A DNA stretch of 7,159 bases from Thermaceae bacterium (lineage in GTDB: Bacteria; Deinococcota; Deinococci; Deinococcales; Marinithermaceae). Made by a program: the position numbers and the translations under genes. Under the pieces are notes generated by a model. It searched no databases and was not told the origin of the DNA. It saw only the letters and a list, made by a program, of their open reading frames with translations. Location: assembly GCA_027053145.1 (NCBI GenBank), contig JALUED010000158.1, forward strand, positions 1-7,159. The letters are read 5' to 3'. Shown here one piece after another: positions 1 to 5,489 of this stretch (the stretch's first letter is position 1; each line of letters starts with the position of its first letter).

Positions 1-231
<231 letters not shown>

Positions 232-588
232 CTACCCCGGGTGCCGGCGGTAGCTGAAGGCGTCCTTGCGCCGGGCGCCGAAGGCCTCGGCGAGCCCAGC
301 GAGCACCTCGCCGGCGTCCGCCTCGCGGTAGAAGTAGAGGTCCAGGGTGGCGGAGGCGTCGTCCTCGGGCCAGGTGTGGATCATCACCGCCGCCACCGGG
401 CTGAGCGCGGCCGCCGAGAGCCCCTGGGGCTCGAACTTGTAGACCACGCTCCGGATCGTGGACTCCTCCGCCCCGAGCCGCTTCACCGCGTCCCGAAGCG
501 CCCGCTCCACGAGCGCCGCGTCCTCGAGGCGATCCACGTCGCAGCCGTAGATCTCCCCAACCCAACGTCCTCCCGATACCTTTGCCAC
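232..588 (-). CDS. S-adenosylmethionine decarboxylase-like protein lacking the pyruvoyl-forming serine
   Basis: A 118-residue protein with the fold signatures of bacterial class 1b AdoMet decarboxylase (SpeD/SpeH): GRWVGEIYGCD near the N-terminus, then KFEPQGLS, then IHTWPE. Genuine enzymes cleave themselves before a serine that becomes the pyruvoyl cofactor (Ser63 in Thermotoga maritima). Between the PxG(V/L)S and IHTWPE anchors the alignment with that enzyme, recalled from memory, is gapless. The cleavage-site Glu-Ser-His reads Val-Ala-Ala here. The active-site cysteine (FTCG) is replaced by Tyr (YFYR), while the processing histidine in IHTWPE is kept. It is therefore probably not a conventional decarboxylase. 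It precedes speE by 12 bases, so a polyamine role, perhaps prozyme-like, is inferred. An in-frame GTG at 619-621 would leave only 3 bases to ackA. I prefer the GTG at 586-588, which has TAGCAT 8 bases upstream and keeps the GRWVGEIY strand near the N-terminus as in the family. Confidence 0.8.
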   Translation of the reverse strand: MAKVSGGRWVGEIYGCDVDRLEDAALVERALRDAVKRLGAEESTIRSVVYKFEPQGLSAAALSPVAAVMIHTWPEDDASATLDLYFYREADAGEVLAGLAEAFGARRKDAFSYRRHPG

Positions 589-596
589 GAAAAGCC

Positions 597-602
597 ATGC
601 TA
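597..602 (-). promoter_or_regulatory. Probable -10 box (TAGCAT) of the speD-like/speE operon
   Basis: On the minus strand TAGCAT matches TANNNT and lies 8 bases before the GTG at 588, the pattern of near-leaderless Deinococcus-Thermus transcripts. I see no convincing -35 box. It shares a 36-base intergenic region with the ackA promoter. Confidence 0.35.
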
Positions 603-612
603 CCACCTGGGG

Positions 613-618
613 TAGGCT
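613..618 (+). promoter_or_regulatory. Probable -10 box (TAGGCT) of ackA
   Basis: TAGGCT sits 6 bases before the ackA ATG at 625, with no good Shine-Dalgarno sequence between them, consistent with a leaderless mRNA. No -35 box is evident at 16-19 bases; TTGCCA at 582-587 is too far away. The same hexamer occurs before the membrane-protein gene that starts at 5034. Confidence 0.4.
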
Positions 619-624
619 CACGGT

Positions 625-1758
625 ATGCGGGTTTTGGTCTTGAACGCCGGCTCCTCAAGCCTCAAGTTCGCCCTAACCGACGCATCCGAAGAGCGGCACC
701 TCCTCCGCGGCCGGGTGGAGCGGGTGGGCGAGGCAAAGAGCCTTTTGGTCCTCGGCAAGGAGGAAATCCCCGTCCGCGCCAAGGACCACCGCGCCGCCCT
801 CCAGGCGGTAATCGAGCACGCGGAGCTCGGCCCCATCGAAGCGGTGGGGCACCGGGTGGTCCACGGAGGCACGATCCGGGAAAGCCGACCGGTGGACGAC
901 GCGCTCCTCGAACGGATCCGGGCCCTCATCCCCTTGGCGCCGCTCCACAACCCGGCGAACCTCGCCGGCATCGAGGCGGCAAGAAAGCTTTTTCCGAACG
1001 TCCCTCAAGTTGCGGTCTTCGACACCGCCTTCCACCAGACCCTCCCCCCCGAGGCCGCCCGCTACGCCCTGCCCGCCGAGCTCGCCGAGGCCGGCTTTAG
1101 GCGCTACGGCTTTCATGGCATCTCCCACGCCTTCGTGAGCCGAAAGGCGGCCGCGCTCCTTGGGCGGCCGCTTGAAGACCTCCGCCTCGTCACCCTTCAC
1201 CTGGGCAACGGCGCGAGCGCCACCGCGGTCAAGGGCGGGAAAAGCGTCGCCACCTCGATGGGGTTTACGCCCCTGGAGGGCCTGATCATGGGCACCCGAC
1301 CGGGCGATCTGGACCCTGGCCTCGTGCTCGCGATCGCGAAGGAAATGGGGATCGAGGAAACCGAGCGGCTTTTGAACCGGGCCTCGGGGCTAAAGGGGCT
1401 TTCCGGCCTTTCCCACGACCTGCGCGACCTGCACGCCGCGGCCGCGCGCGGGCACGAGGGGGCGAGGCTCGCGCTCAGCGCCTACGTACGCCGGATCGTC
1501 TTCTACGTCGGCGGCTACGCCGCCCTCCTGGGCGGGATCGACGCCCTCGTCTTCACCGCCGGCGTGGGGGAGAACGACGCCTGGGTGCGGGCCGAGGTGG
1601 TGCGTGGCCTCGGCCACCTGGGCTTTCGCCTGGATGAAGCGAAGAACGCCGCCGGTGGTCCGGCGATCACCCGCGGGCAGCCGGTCGCGCTGGTCGTGCC
1701 CACCGACGAGGAGCTCGAGATCGCCCTCGAGACCCGCCGGGTGCTCACGGGGCGATGA
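625..1758 (+). CDS. ackA: Acetate kinase
   Basis: Cytoplasmic ASKHA-fold kinase that interconverts acetate plus ATP and acetyl phosphate plus ADP, normally acting with phosphotransacetylase; propionate is a common alternative substrate. The 377 residues are slightly short of the usual ~400 but hold all family motifs: LNAGSSSLKF at 6-15 (N7, S10, S12, K14), GHRVVHGG at 75-82 (R77), VFDTAFHQTLP with the catalytic Asp D133, RRYGFHGISH at 159-168 (H164), HLGNGAS at 192-198, TPLEGLIMGTRPGDLDP with R225, FTAGVGEN at 310-317, and the late Glu in PTDEE (E362). The start ATG places the first beta-strand directly at the N-terminus, as in the family. No pta gene is visible. The gene diverges from the speD-like gene, and its last 14 bases overlap the 3' end of the opposing ZIP transporter gene. 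Confidence 0.96.
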   Translation: MRVLVLNAGSSSLKFALTDASEERHLLRGRVERVGEAKSLLVLGKEEIPVRAKDHRAALQAVIEHAELGPIEAVGHRVVHGGTIRESRPVDDALLERIRALIPLAPLHNPANLAGIEAARKLFPNVPQVAVFDTAFHQTLPPEAARYALPAELAEAGFRRYGFHGISHAFVSRKAAALLGRPLEDLRLVTLHLGNGASATAVKGGKSVATSMGFTPLEGLIMGTRPGDLDPGLVLAIAKEMGIEETERLLNRASGLKGLSGLSHDLRDLHAAAARGHEGARLALSAYVRRIVFYVGGYAALLGGIDALVFTAGVGENDAWVRAEVVRGLGHLGFRLDEAKNAAGGPAITRGQPVALVVPTDEELEIALETRRVLTGR

Positions 1759-2476
1759 AGAGCTGAAAAGCAAGCATGCCCACGATCGCAAGCGTCACCG
1801 TCGAGGCCACGAGCTCGCTCGGGGTGTCCTCGAGGGCGTCGGTCAGGATCTCGGAGAAGACGAGCCAGATCATCGCCCCAGCAGCAAAGCCCAGGCCAAA
1901 GGGCAAGAAGGGCTTGAAGACCTCGACAAAAAGAAAGGCGGGCACCGCCATCAGGGGCTGAGGCAGGCTCGAAAACACGCTCCAACCGGCGGCCTTAACC
2001 CAGTGCACCCCCCGGGGTACCAAAACCAGGCTGATCGCAAGCCCTTCGGGGATGTTGTGCACCGCGATCGCAAGCGAGATGAAGGCGCCGAAGGCCTCGC
2101 CGGCGCCAAAGGAAACCCCCACCCCCACCCCCTCGGCGAAGGAGTGGGCGGTCATGACCAGAACGATCATCAGGGCCTTTTTGGCGTCCACCTTGGTCAT
2201 CTGGCCCCAGTTGATCCCGCCCCGAGACTCGATCCAGCGGTGGCTCAAAAGGATAAAAACGAGCCCGGCGACGATCCCCGCGAGGGTGCGGGAAGGCGAA
2301 AGCGGAAGTCCCTCGTAAATAAGAGAAAAGCTCGCCGCGAGCATCAGGCCGGCCGCCACCGCGTTGGCCATCCCCAGCCAACGCTTGGAAAACTTCCGGG
2401 CGAGCGCAAAGGGCACCGCGCCAAGCCCGGTGGCCAGCGCGGTCAGGAAAGCGTACAAAAAAACCTGAGCCGCCAC
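1745..2476 (-). CDS. ZIP-family divalent metal transporter (ZupT-like)
   Basis: A 243-residue inner-membrane protein with about eight hydrophobic segments, the ZIP topology and length (E. coli ZupT is similar). ZIP proteins import zinc, iron, manganese or related divalent cations into the cytoplasm. The metal-site helices are clear: HSFAEGVGVG at 111-120 (H111, S112, E115) and HNIPEGLA at 140-147 (H140, N141, P143, E144), with SEILTDA (E209) in a later helix. The cytosolic loop before the first metal helix lacks the His-rich cluster of many eukaryotic ZIPs. The start is a GTG at 2474-2476 with AGGGGG five bases upstream, overlapping the stop codon of the regulator gene. The two genes are 9 bases apart and surely co-transcribed. 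Its 3' end overlaps ackA by 14 bp. The metal cannot be told from the sequence. Confidence 0.92.
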   Translation of the reverse strand: MAAQVFLYAFLTALATGLGAVPFALARKFSKRWLGMANAVAAGLMLAASFSLIYEGLPLSPSRTLAGIVAGLVFILLSHRWIESRGGINWGQMTKVDAKKALMIVLVMTAHSFAEGVGVGVSFGAGEAFGAFISLAIAVHNIPEGLAISLVLVPRGVHWVKAAGWSVFSSLPQPLMAVPAFLFVEVFKPFLPFGLGFAAGAMIWLVFSEILTDALEDTPSELVASTVTLAIVGMLAFQLFIAP

Positions 2477-2485
2477 CGAGGCCCC

Positions 2486-2770
2486 CTAGAGCGCTTCCTC
2501 CAACGCGCCGAGGATCTCGATCACGGTCCGGCCCCGCGCGGTGAGGGTGTATTCCACCCGGGGCGGCACCTCGGGATAGGCGATCCGCTCGATCAGGCCC
2601 AGCTCGGTAAGCTCCTTCAACCGCTCGGAGAGCGTCCGGGGGCTCACCCGGGTGTTCCGCTCCAGGTGGGTAAACCGCGTGGGCCCCTCGGCCACCGCCC
2701 GGAGGATTTCCCATCCCGCTTCCCGGGAAACCGCTTTGAGCACGCTGCGGAAGGTGACGTCCCGGCGCAT
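2486..2770 (-). CDS. HxlR-family winged helix-turn-helix transcriptional regulator
   Basis: A compact 94-residue DNA-binding protein. It carries the HxlR pattern in order: a W-x-x-x-I-L helix (W20-EILRAVAEGP), the RFTHLER segment (33-38), the recognition region SPRTLSERLKELTELGLIERI (43-63), and the wing YPEVPPRVEYTLTARG (65-80). The usual N-terminal redox cysteine of HypR- and QorR-type members is absent; the protein has no Cys at all and one His (H35). A thiol-based or canonical metal-binding sensor is therefore unlikely in the monomer. The start is the ATG at 2768-2770. The frame stays open far upstream across the antisense strand of the mutase gene, but homology begins only here and a good promoter lies just upstream. 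It is followed 9 bases later by the ZIP gene and probably controls it and/or the divergent operon (inference). Confidence 0.88.
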   Translation of the reverse strand: MRRDVTFRSVLKAVSREAGWEILRAVAEGPTRFTHLERNTRVSPRTLSERLKELTELGLIERIAYPEVPPRVEYTLTARGRTVIEILGALEEAL

Positions 2771-2779
2771 ACCTGGCGA

Positions 2780-2809
2780 AGTATACGCTATGGCGGAGGA
2801 ATAGAGCAA
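2780..2809 (-). promoter_or_regulatory. Promoter of the hxlR-type regulator/ZIP operon
   Basis: Minus-strand TTGCTC (2804-2809), an 18-base spacer and TATACT (2780-2785), a good match to a housekeeping sigma promoter. The -10 ends 9 bases before the ATG, so the leader would be only a few bases long. It is divergent from the promoter of the 46-residue gene in the same 90-base intergenic region, where an autoregulatory operator could lie. Confidence 0.6.
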
Positions 2810-2848
2810 TCGCAGAAAAGCAAAGCTACTTTTGGGGCCGTAACCCGT

Positions 2849-2854
2849 TAGGAT
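2849..2854 (+). promoter_or_regulatory. Possible -10 box (TAGGAT) or Shine-Dalgarno site of the small gene at 2861
   Basis: TAGGAT lies 6 bases before the GTG at 2861. The overlapping AGGA (2850-2853) would also serve as a ribosome-binding site at a 7-base spacing. The two readings cannot be separated by eye. No -35 is apparent at the right distance. Confidence 0.35.
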
Positions 2855-2860
2855 AAAGCC

Positions 2861-3001
2861 GTGCGTGACGAGCCTAAACCCGACTGGCTCGACTTCCTCG
2901 CCCTGACCCTCGCCGCCTACGAGCTTGTGCTCCCGGCGCTTCTTTTCATGCTGCTCTTGGCTTTTGGGGCGGTCTTCTTGCTGAAACTCCTCGCGGGGTA
3001 G
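2861..3001 (+). CDS. Small single-span membrane protein (46 aa), function unknown
   Basis: A 46-residue frame from GTG to TAG that I do not recognise from any family. The N-terminus is acidic and polar (MRDEPKPDWLDF, with D3, E4, D8, D11). Residues ~19-44 form one long hydrophobic helix rich in Leu, Ala and Phe with a single late Lys (K42), so it should sit in the inner membrane as a single span. Support for its being real: it fills almost the whole gap between the divergent regulator promoter and the mutase gene, it has a TAGGAT box or AGGA site at the right distance, it stops 9 bases before the mutase ATG, and it is a coherent transmembrane sequence. It probably forms an operon with the mutase large subunit. 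Its role there is unknown. Confidence 0.62.
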   Translation: MRDEPKPDWLDFLALTLAAYELVLPALLFMLLLAFGAVFLLKLLAG

Positions 3002-3010
3002 GGATCCGGC

Positions 3011-4546
3011 ATGGAGGGGCTTTTCGAAACGCTTCCCGAGGACTACCGCAAGCGGCTGGGCCGGCCTGGGGAGTACCCCTTTACCCGAGGGATCTACCCC
3101 CGGATGTACCTTGAACGCCTCTGGACGATGCGCCAATACGCCGGCTTCGGCAGCGCCGAGGAAACCAACCGACGATTCCGCTATTTGCTCGCCCAGGGCC
3201 AAACCGGCCTTTCGGTGGCCTTTGACCTGCCCACCCAGCTCGGCCTCGACCCCGACCACCCGCTTTCGGTGGGTGAGGTGGGCCGGGTCGGGGTCTCGAT
3301 CGCTACCGTCGAGGACATGGAAGAGCTCTTCGCCGGCATTCCCCTTGACCAAGTGACCACCAGCATGACGATCAACGCGCCGGCGATGATGCTCCTCGCC
3401 ATGTACCTGCTCGTCGCCGAGCGGCGGGGCATCCCCTGGGAAAAGCTTGGCGGCACGGTGCAAAACGACATCCTGAAAGAGTACGTCGCCCGCGGCACCT
3501 ACATCTACCCGCCCAGGCCTTCGATGCGGCTCGTCACCGACCTTTTTGCGTTTTGCGCGGAGCGGGTCCCGCGCTGGAACACGATCTCGATCTCCGGCTA
3601 CCACATCCGCGAGGCCGGGTCCACCGCCGTCCAAGAGGTCGCCTTTACCCTGGCAAACGCCAAAGCCTACGTCCGCGCCGCCCTGGAGCGCGGACTTGCG
3701 CTCGACCGGTTCGCCCCCCGCCTCAGCTTTTTCTTCGCCGCCCACAACGACATCTTTGAGGAAGCCGCCAAGTTCCGGGCCGCGCGAAGGCTTTGGGCCC
3801 GAATCATGCGCGAGGAGTTCGGGGCGAAAAACCCCAAATCCTGGATGCTCCGCTTCCACACCCAAACGGCCGGCTCCACCCTCACCGCCCAGCAGCCCCT
3901 CAACAACATCGTCCGGGTCGCCTACCAGGCGCTCGCCGCTGTGCTCGGGGGTACCCAAAGCCTGCACACCAACGCCTACGACGAGGCCCTCGGCCTGCCC
4001 ACCGAGCAGAGCGCGCTGATCGCGCTAAGGACCCAGCAAATCCTGGCCTTTGAATCTGGGGTCACGCGGGCGATCGACCCCGCGGGCGGGTCCTTTTACC
4101 TTGAGCACCTGACCGACCGGATCGAGGCCGAGGCCGAGGCCCTGATCCAACAGATTGACGCGATGGGGGGCGCGGTCGCCGCGATCGAGGCGGGGTTCGT
4201 GCAGAAGGAGATCGAGGAATCCGCCTGGCGCTTCCAGCGGGAGGTGGAAGAGGGCAAGCGCGTCATCGTCGGCGTGAACCGCTTCACCGTCGCGGAGGAA
4301 ACCCCGGTTCCCGTCCAAAAGATCGACCCCGAGGTGGGCCGGCGGCGGGCCGAAGCGATCCGCCGCTACCGGGAACGCCGGGACCAAGCGGCGGTCAAAG
4401 CCGCCCTTTCCAAGCTCAAGGAAGCCGCGAAGGGCGACGCGAACCTTTTCCCCTTCGTCCTCGACGCCTTCCGCGCCCGCGCCACCCTGGGTGAGGTGGC
4501 GGGAGCGCTCCGAGAAGTTTTCGGCGAATACCAGCCCAGCTACTAG
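3011..4546 (+). CDS. Methylmalonyl-CoA mutase, catalytic large (alpha) subunit
   Basis: A 511-residue protein covering only the substrate-binding TIM-barrel half of adenosylcobalamin-dependent mutases. There is no C-terminal B12-binding domain (no DxHxxG motif), so a separate small subunit encoded elsewhere is needed. It interconverts (R)-methylmalonyl-CoA and succinyl-CoA, feeding propionyl-CoA carbon into the TCA cycle. Motifs: [16 protein letters not shown] at 41-56, [26 protein letters not shown] at 146-158, [22 protein letters not shown] at 193-203, [25 protein letters not shown] and [15 protein letters not shown]43, R161 and H198 fall at the spacing of Y89, R207 and H244 of the Propionibacterium enzyme. 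Tyr and Arg here mark methylmalonyl-CoA rather than isobutyryl-CoA specificity, where Phe and Gln are found. It follows the 46-residue gene by 9 bases and overlaps the opposing membrane-protein gene by 4 bp. Confidence 0.94.
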   Translation: MEGLFETLPEDYRKRLGRPGEYPFTRGIYPRMYLERLWTMRQYAGFGSAEETNRRFRYLLAQGQTGLSVAFDLPTQLGLDPDHPLSVGEVGRVGVSIATVEDMEELFAGIPLDQVTTSMTINAPAMMLLAMYLLVAERRGIPWEKLGGTVQNDILKEYVARGTYIYPPRPSMRLVTDLFAFCAERVPRWNTISISGYHIREAGSTAVQEVAFTLANAKAYVRAALERGLALDRFAPRLSFFFAAHNDIFEEAAKFRAARRLWARIMREEFGAKNPKSWMLRFHTQTAGSTLTAQQPLNNIVRVAYQALAAVLGGTQSLHTNAYDEALGLPTEQSALIALRTQQILAFESGVTRAIDPAGGSFYLEHLTDRIEAEAEALIQQIDAMGGAVAAIEAGFVQKEIEESAWRFQREVEEGKRVIVGVNRFTVAEETPVPVQKIDPEVGRRRAEAIRRYRERRDQAAVKAALSKLKEAAKGDANLFPFVLDAFRARATLGEVAGALREVFGEYQPSY

Positions 4547-5034
4547 CGGCGCCTTAGCAAAAGGGCGTTCGTTAGAAAAACGAAGGTGAAAAGGAGCAAG
4601 ACCCACTTAAAGAAGGTCAGGTAACCGGCGAGCACGGCGAGCGCCGGGCGCACCCGCCCGAGCTCGGCAAGCAAAAGGAGGTTTTCGCCCAAGTCGGCGA
4701 GCGCCGCCGCGAGCGGTACCCCAGCGTAGGCGGGCGAACGGTAGAAGTGGTAGACCCAACCGGAAAGGGCAAGTCCGTAGACCGCGGCAAAGCCCAGGTC
4801 AAAACGCAGGAATGCCCCGTACAGCGCCCGGCCCCGCTCCCCTAGCGCCCCCAAGTACCCGGCGAGCCGCTCGGGCACGTAACCCCAAAACCAAAGGTCG
4901 GGCGGCGGTCCGGCGAGGGCGAGGATCGGCGGCATGAGGGCGAAAAGCAACCCCAAGAAGAGCAAAAGGGAAAGCGCCCCCACCCCGTAGCGGACCAGCG
5001 GGTGGGCGAGCACCTCAAAAAAGCGAGCTCCCAC
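4543..5034 (-). CDS. Uncharacterised integral membrane protein (163 aa)
   Basis: Not assigned to a family with confidence. The protein has about four hydrophobic helices: residues ~14-42, ~78-97, ~104-124 and ~131-160, with an RRR C-terminus. The loop after helix 1 is proline-rich and aromatic ([15 protein letters not shown]). Acidic residues lie in or beside helices: D79 in the [11 protein letters not shown] segment, and D114, E117 and N118 in [12 protein letters not shown]. Such intramembrane charged pairs are usually functional, but I can name no role. The chosen start is the GTG at 5032-5034, with TAGGCT 7 bases upstream; a second in-frame GTG seven codons later is an alternative. Its stop TAG and the mutase stop TAG share one CTAG. 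It diverges from the NTF2-like gene across only 23 bases. Confidence 0.75.
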   Translation of the reverse strand: MGARFFEVLAHPLVRYGVGALSLLLFLGLLFALMPPILALAGPPPDLWFWGYVPERLAGYLGALGERGRALYGAFLRFDLGFAAVYGLALSGWVYHFYRSPAYAGVPLAAALADLGENLLLLAELGRVRPALAVLAGYLTFFKWVLLLFTFVFLTNALLLRRR

Positions 5035-5041
5035 GTACCCG

Positions 5042-5047
5042 AGCCTA
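5042..5047 (-). promoter_or_regulatory. Probable -10 box (TAGGCT) of the 163-aa membrane protein gene
   Basis: Minus-strand TAGGCT lies 7 bases before the GTG at 5034, with no Shine-Dalgarno sequence in between. It overlaps the opposing TACAAT box by two bases. Confidence 0.4.
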
Positions 5048-5051
5048 CAAT
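5046..5051 (+). promoter_or_regulatory. Probable -10 box (TACAAT) of the NTF2-like gene
   Basis: TACAAT is one mismatch from TATAAT and ends 6 bases before the ATG at 5058. A transcript from here would start at or beside the start codon. GAAGG between them is too close to the ATG for normal Shine-Dalgarno use. I see no clear -35. Confidence 0.5.
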
Positions 5052-5057
5052 GAAGGC

Positions 5058-5438
5058 ATGGAGCAGGAAGTCTGGGCGACCCTGCACCGCCACCTCTCGG
5101 CGATCTACGCTGGCGACTGGGCGATCTACGACGAGACCACGAGCGACGACGTGGTGGTCTACGAATGGTTTGTGACCCCGCACCGCCTCGAGGGGAAAAG
5201 CTTCCACGCCTTTATGCTCGAGCACGACTGGGCGGGCACCGGCGAGGACTGGCGCTACGACCTCTTGGACCCCCGGCTCGACCTTTTCGGGAACGTGGCG
5301 GTGGCAAGCTACACCCTCTTGCTCACCGTCGCGAAGGAAGACGGCATCGAGCACCGCACGGTGAACGAAACTCGAGTGCTCGTCAAGTTTCCCGAGGGCT
5401 GGAAGGTGGTCCACGTCCACAAAAGCCCAGGCCGCTAG
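5058..5438 (+). CDS. NTF2/SnoaL-fold protein, CaMKII-association-domain-like
   Basis: A 126-residue soluble protein with the alpha+beta cone pattern of the NTF2-like superfamily: an N-terminal helix (~2-20, ending in YAGDWAIYDE), a mid helix (~47-57, GKSFHAFMLEHDW), then long beta-strands. The run G-x-x-FHxF-x-x-E, LLDPRLDLFGNVAVASYTLL (69-88) and NETRVLVKFPEGWKVVHVHKS (103-123) resembles the CaMKII association-domain/DUF4440 branch. These proteins usually form oligomers, and the fold serves enzymes, binding proteins and scaffolds, so no reaction can be assigned. The final His pair (H119, H121) and conserved acidic residues line the usual pocket. It is led by its own TACAAT box and followed by a short hairpin before fumC, so it may be monocistronic or read through into fumC. 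Confidence 0.78.
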   Translation: MEQEVWATLHRHLSAIYAGDWAIYDETTSDDVVVYEWFVTPHRLEGKSFHAFMLEHDWAGTGEDWRYDLLDPRLDLFGNVAVASYTLLLTVAKEDGIEHRTVNETRVLVKFPEGWKVVHVHKSPGR

Positions 5439-5447
5439 GGACAAGCC

Positions 5448-5463
5448 GCCCCGAAAACGGGGC
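5448..5463 (+). terminator. Short GC hairpin between the NTF2-like gene and fumC
   Basis: A perfect 6-bp stem, GCCCCG with CGGGGC, around an AAAA loop, 9 bases after the NTF2-like stop codon. No T-run follows; the fumC -10 candidate begins two bases later. It could be a weak terminator or 3'-end stabiliser, but it is too short to be certain. Confidence 0.35.
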
Positions 5464-5464
5464 C

Positions 5465-5470
5465 TAAAAT
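5465..5470 (+). promoter_or_regulatory. Probable -10 box (TAAAAT) of fumC
   Basis: TAAAAT matches TANNNT and differs from TATAAT at one base. It lies 19 bases before the fumC ATG, leaving room for a short leader that contains the Shine-Dalgarno sequence. No clear -35 is visible. Confidence 0.45.
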
Positions 5471-5477
5471 GCCTGGC

Positions 5478-5485
5478 GGAGGTGG
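5478..5485 (+). promoter_or_regulatory. Strong Shine-Dalgarno sequence of fumC
   Basis: GGAGGTGG lies just before the ATG at 5490. It decides the start: an upstream in-frame ATG at 5469 would translate through this site into a glycine-rich tail (MPGGGGT) absent from the family. Confidence 0.8.
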
Positions 5486-5489
5486 AACG

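Noticed and set aside
589..621. Extending the speD-like gene upstream to the GTG at 621
   Set aside because: It would leave only 3 bases between divergent start codons and add a tail unlike the family. The GTG at 588 has a TANNNT box at the right distance.
1604..2851. A long plus-strand open frame across the ZIP and regulator genes
   Set aside because: It is an antisense shadow in GC-rich sequence. The translation is low-complexity, rich in Arg, His, Gly and Lys, while the opposite strand has clear ZIP and HxlR families.
2486..3967. A 493-residue minus-strand open frame that ends in the HxlR regulator
   Set aside because: Only its last 94 residues are protein-like. The rest is the antisense of the mutase gene and reads straight through the HxlR promoter. 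The real start is the ATG at 2770.
5469..5489. Starting fumC at the in-frame ATG at 5469
   Set aside because: The added residues are encoded by the Shine-Dalgarno region itself, and the start would overlap the probable -10 box.
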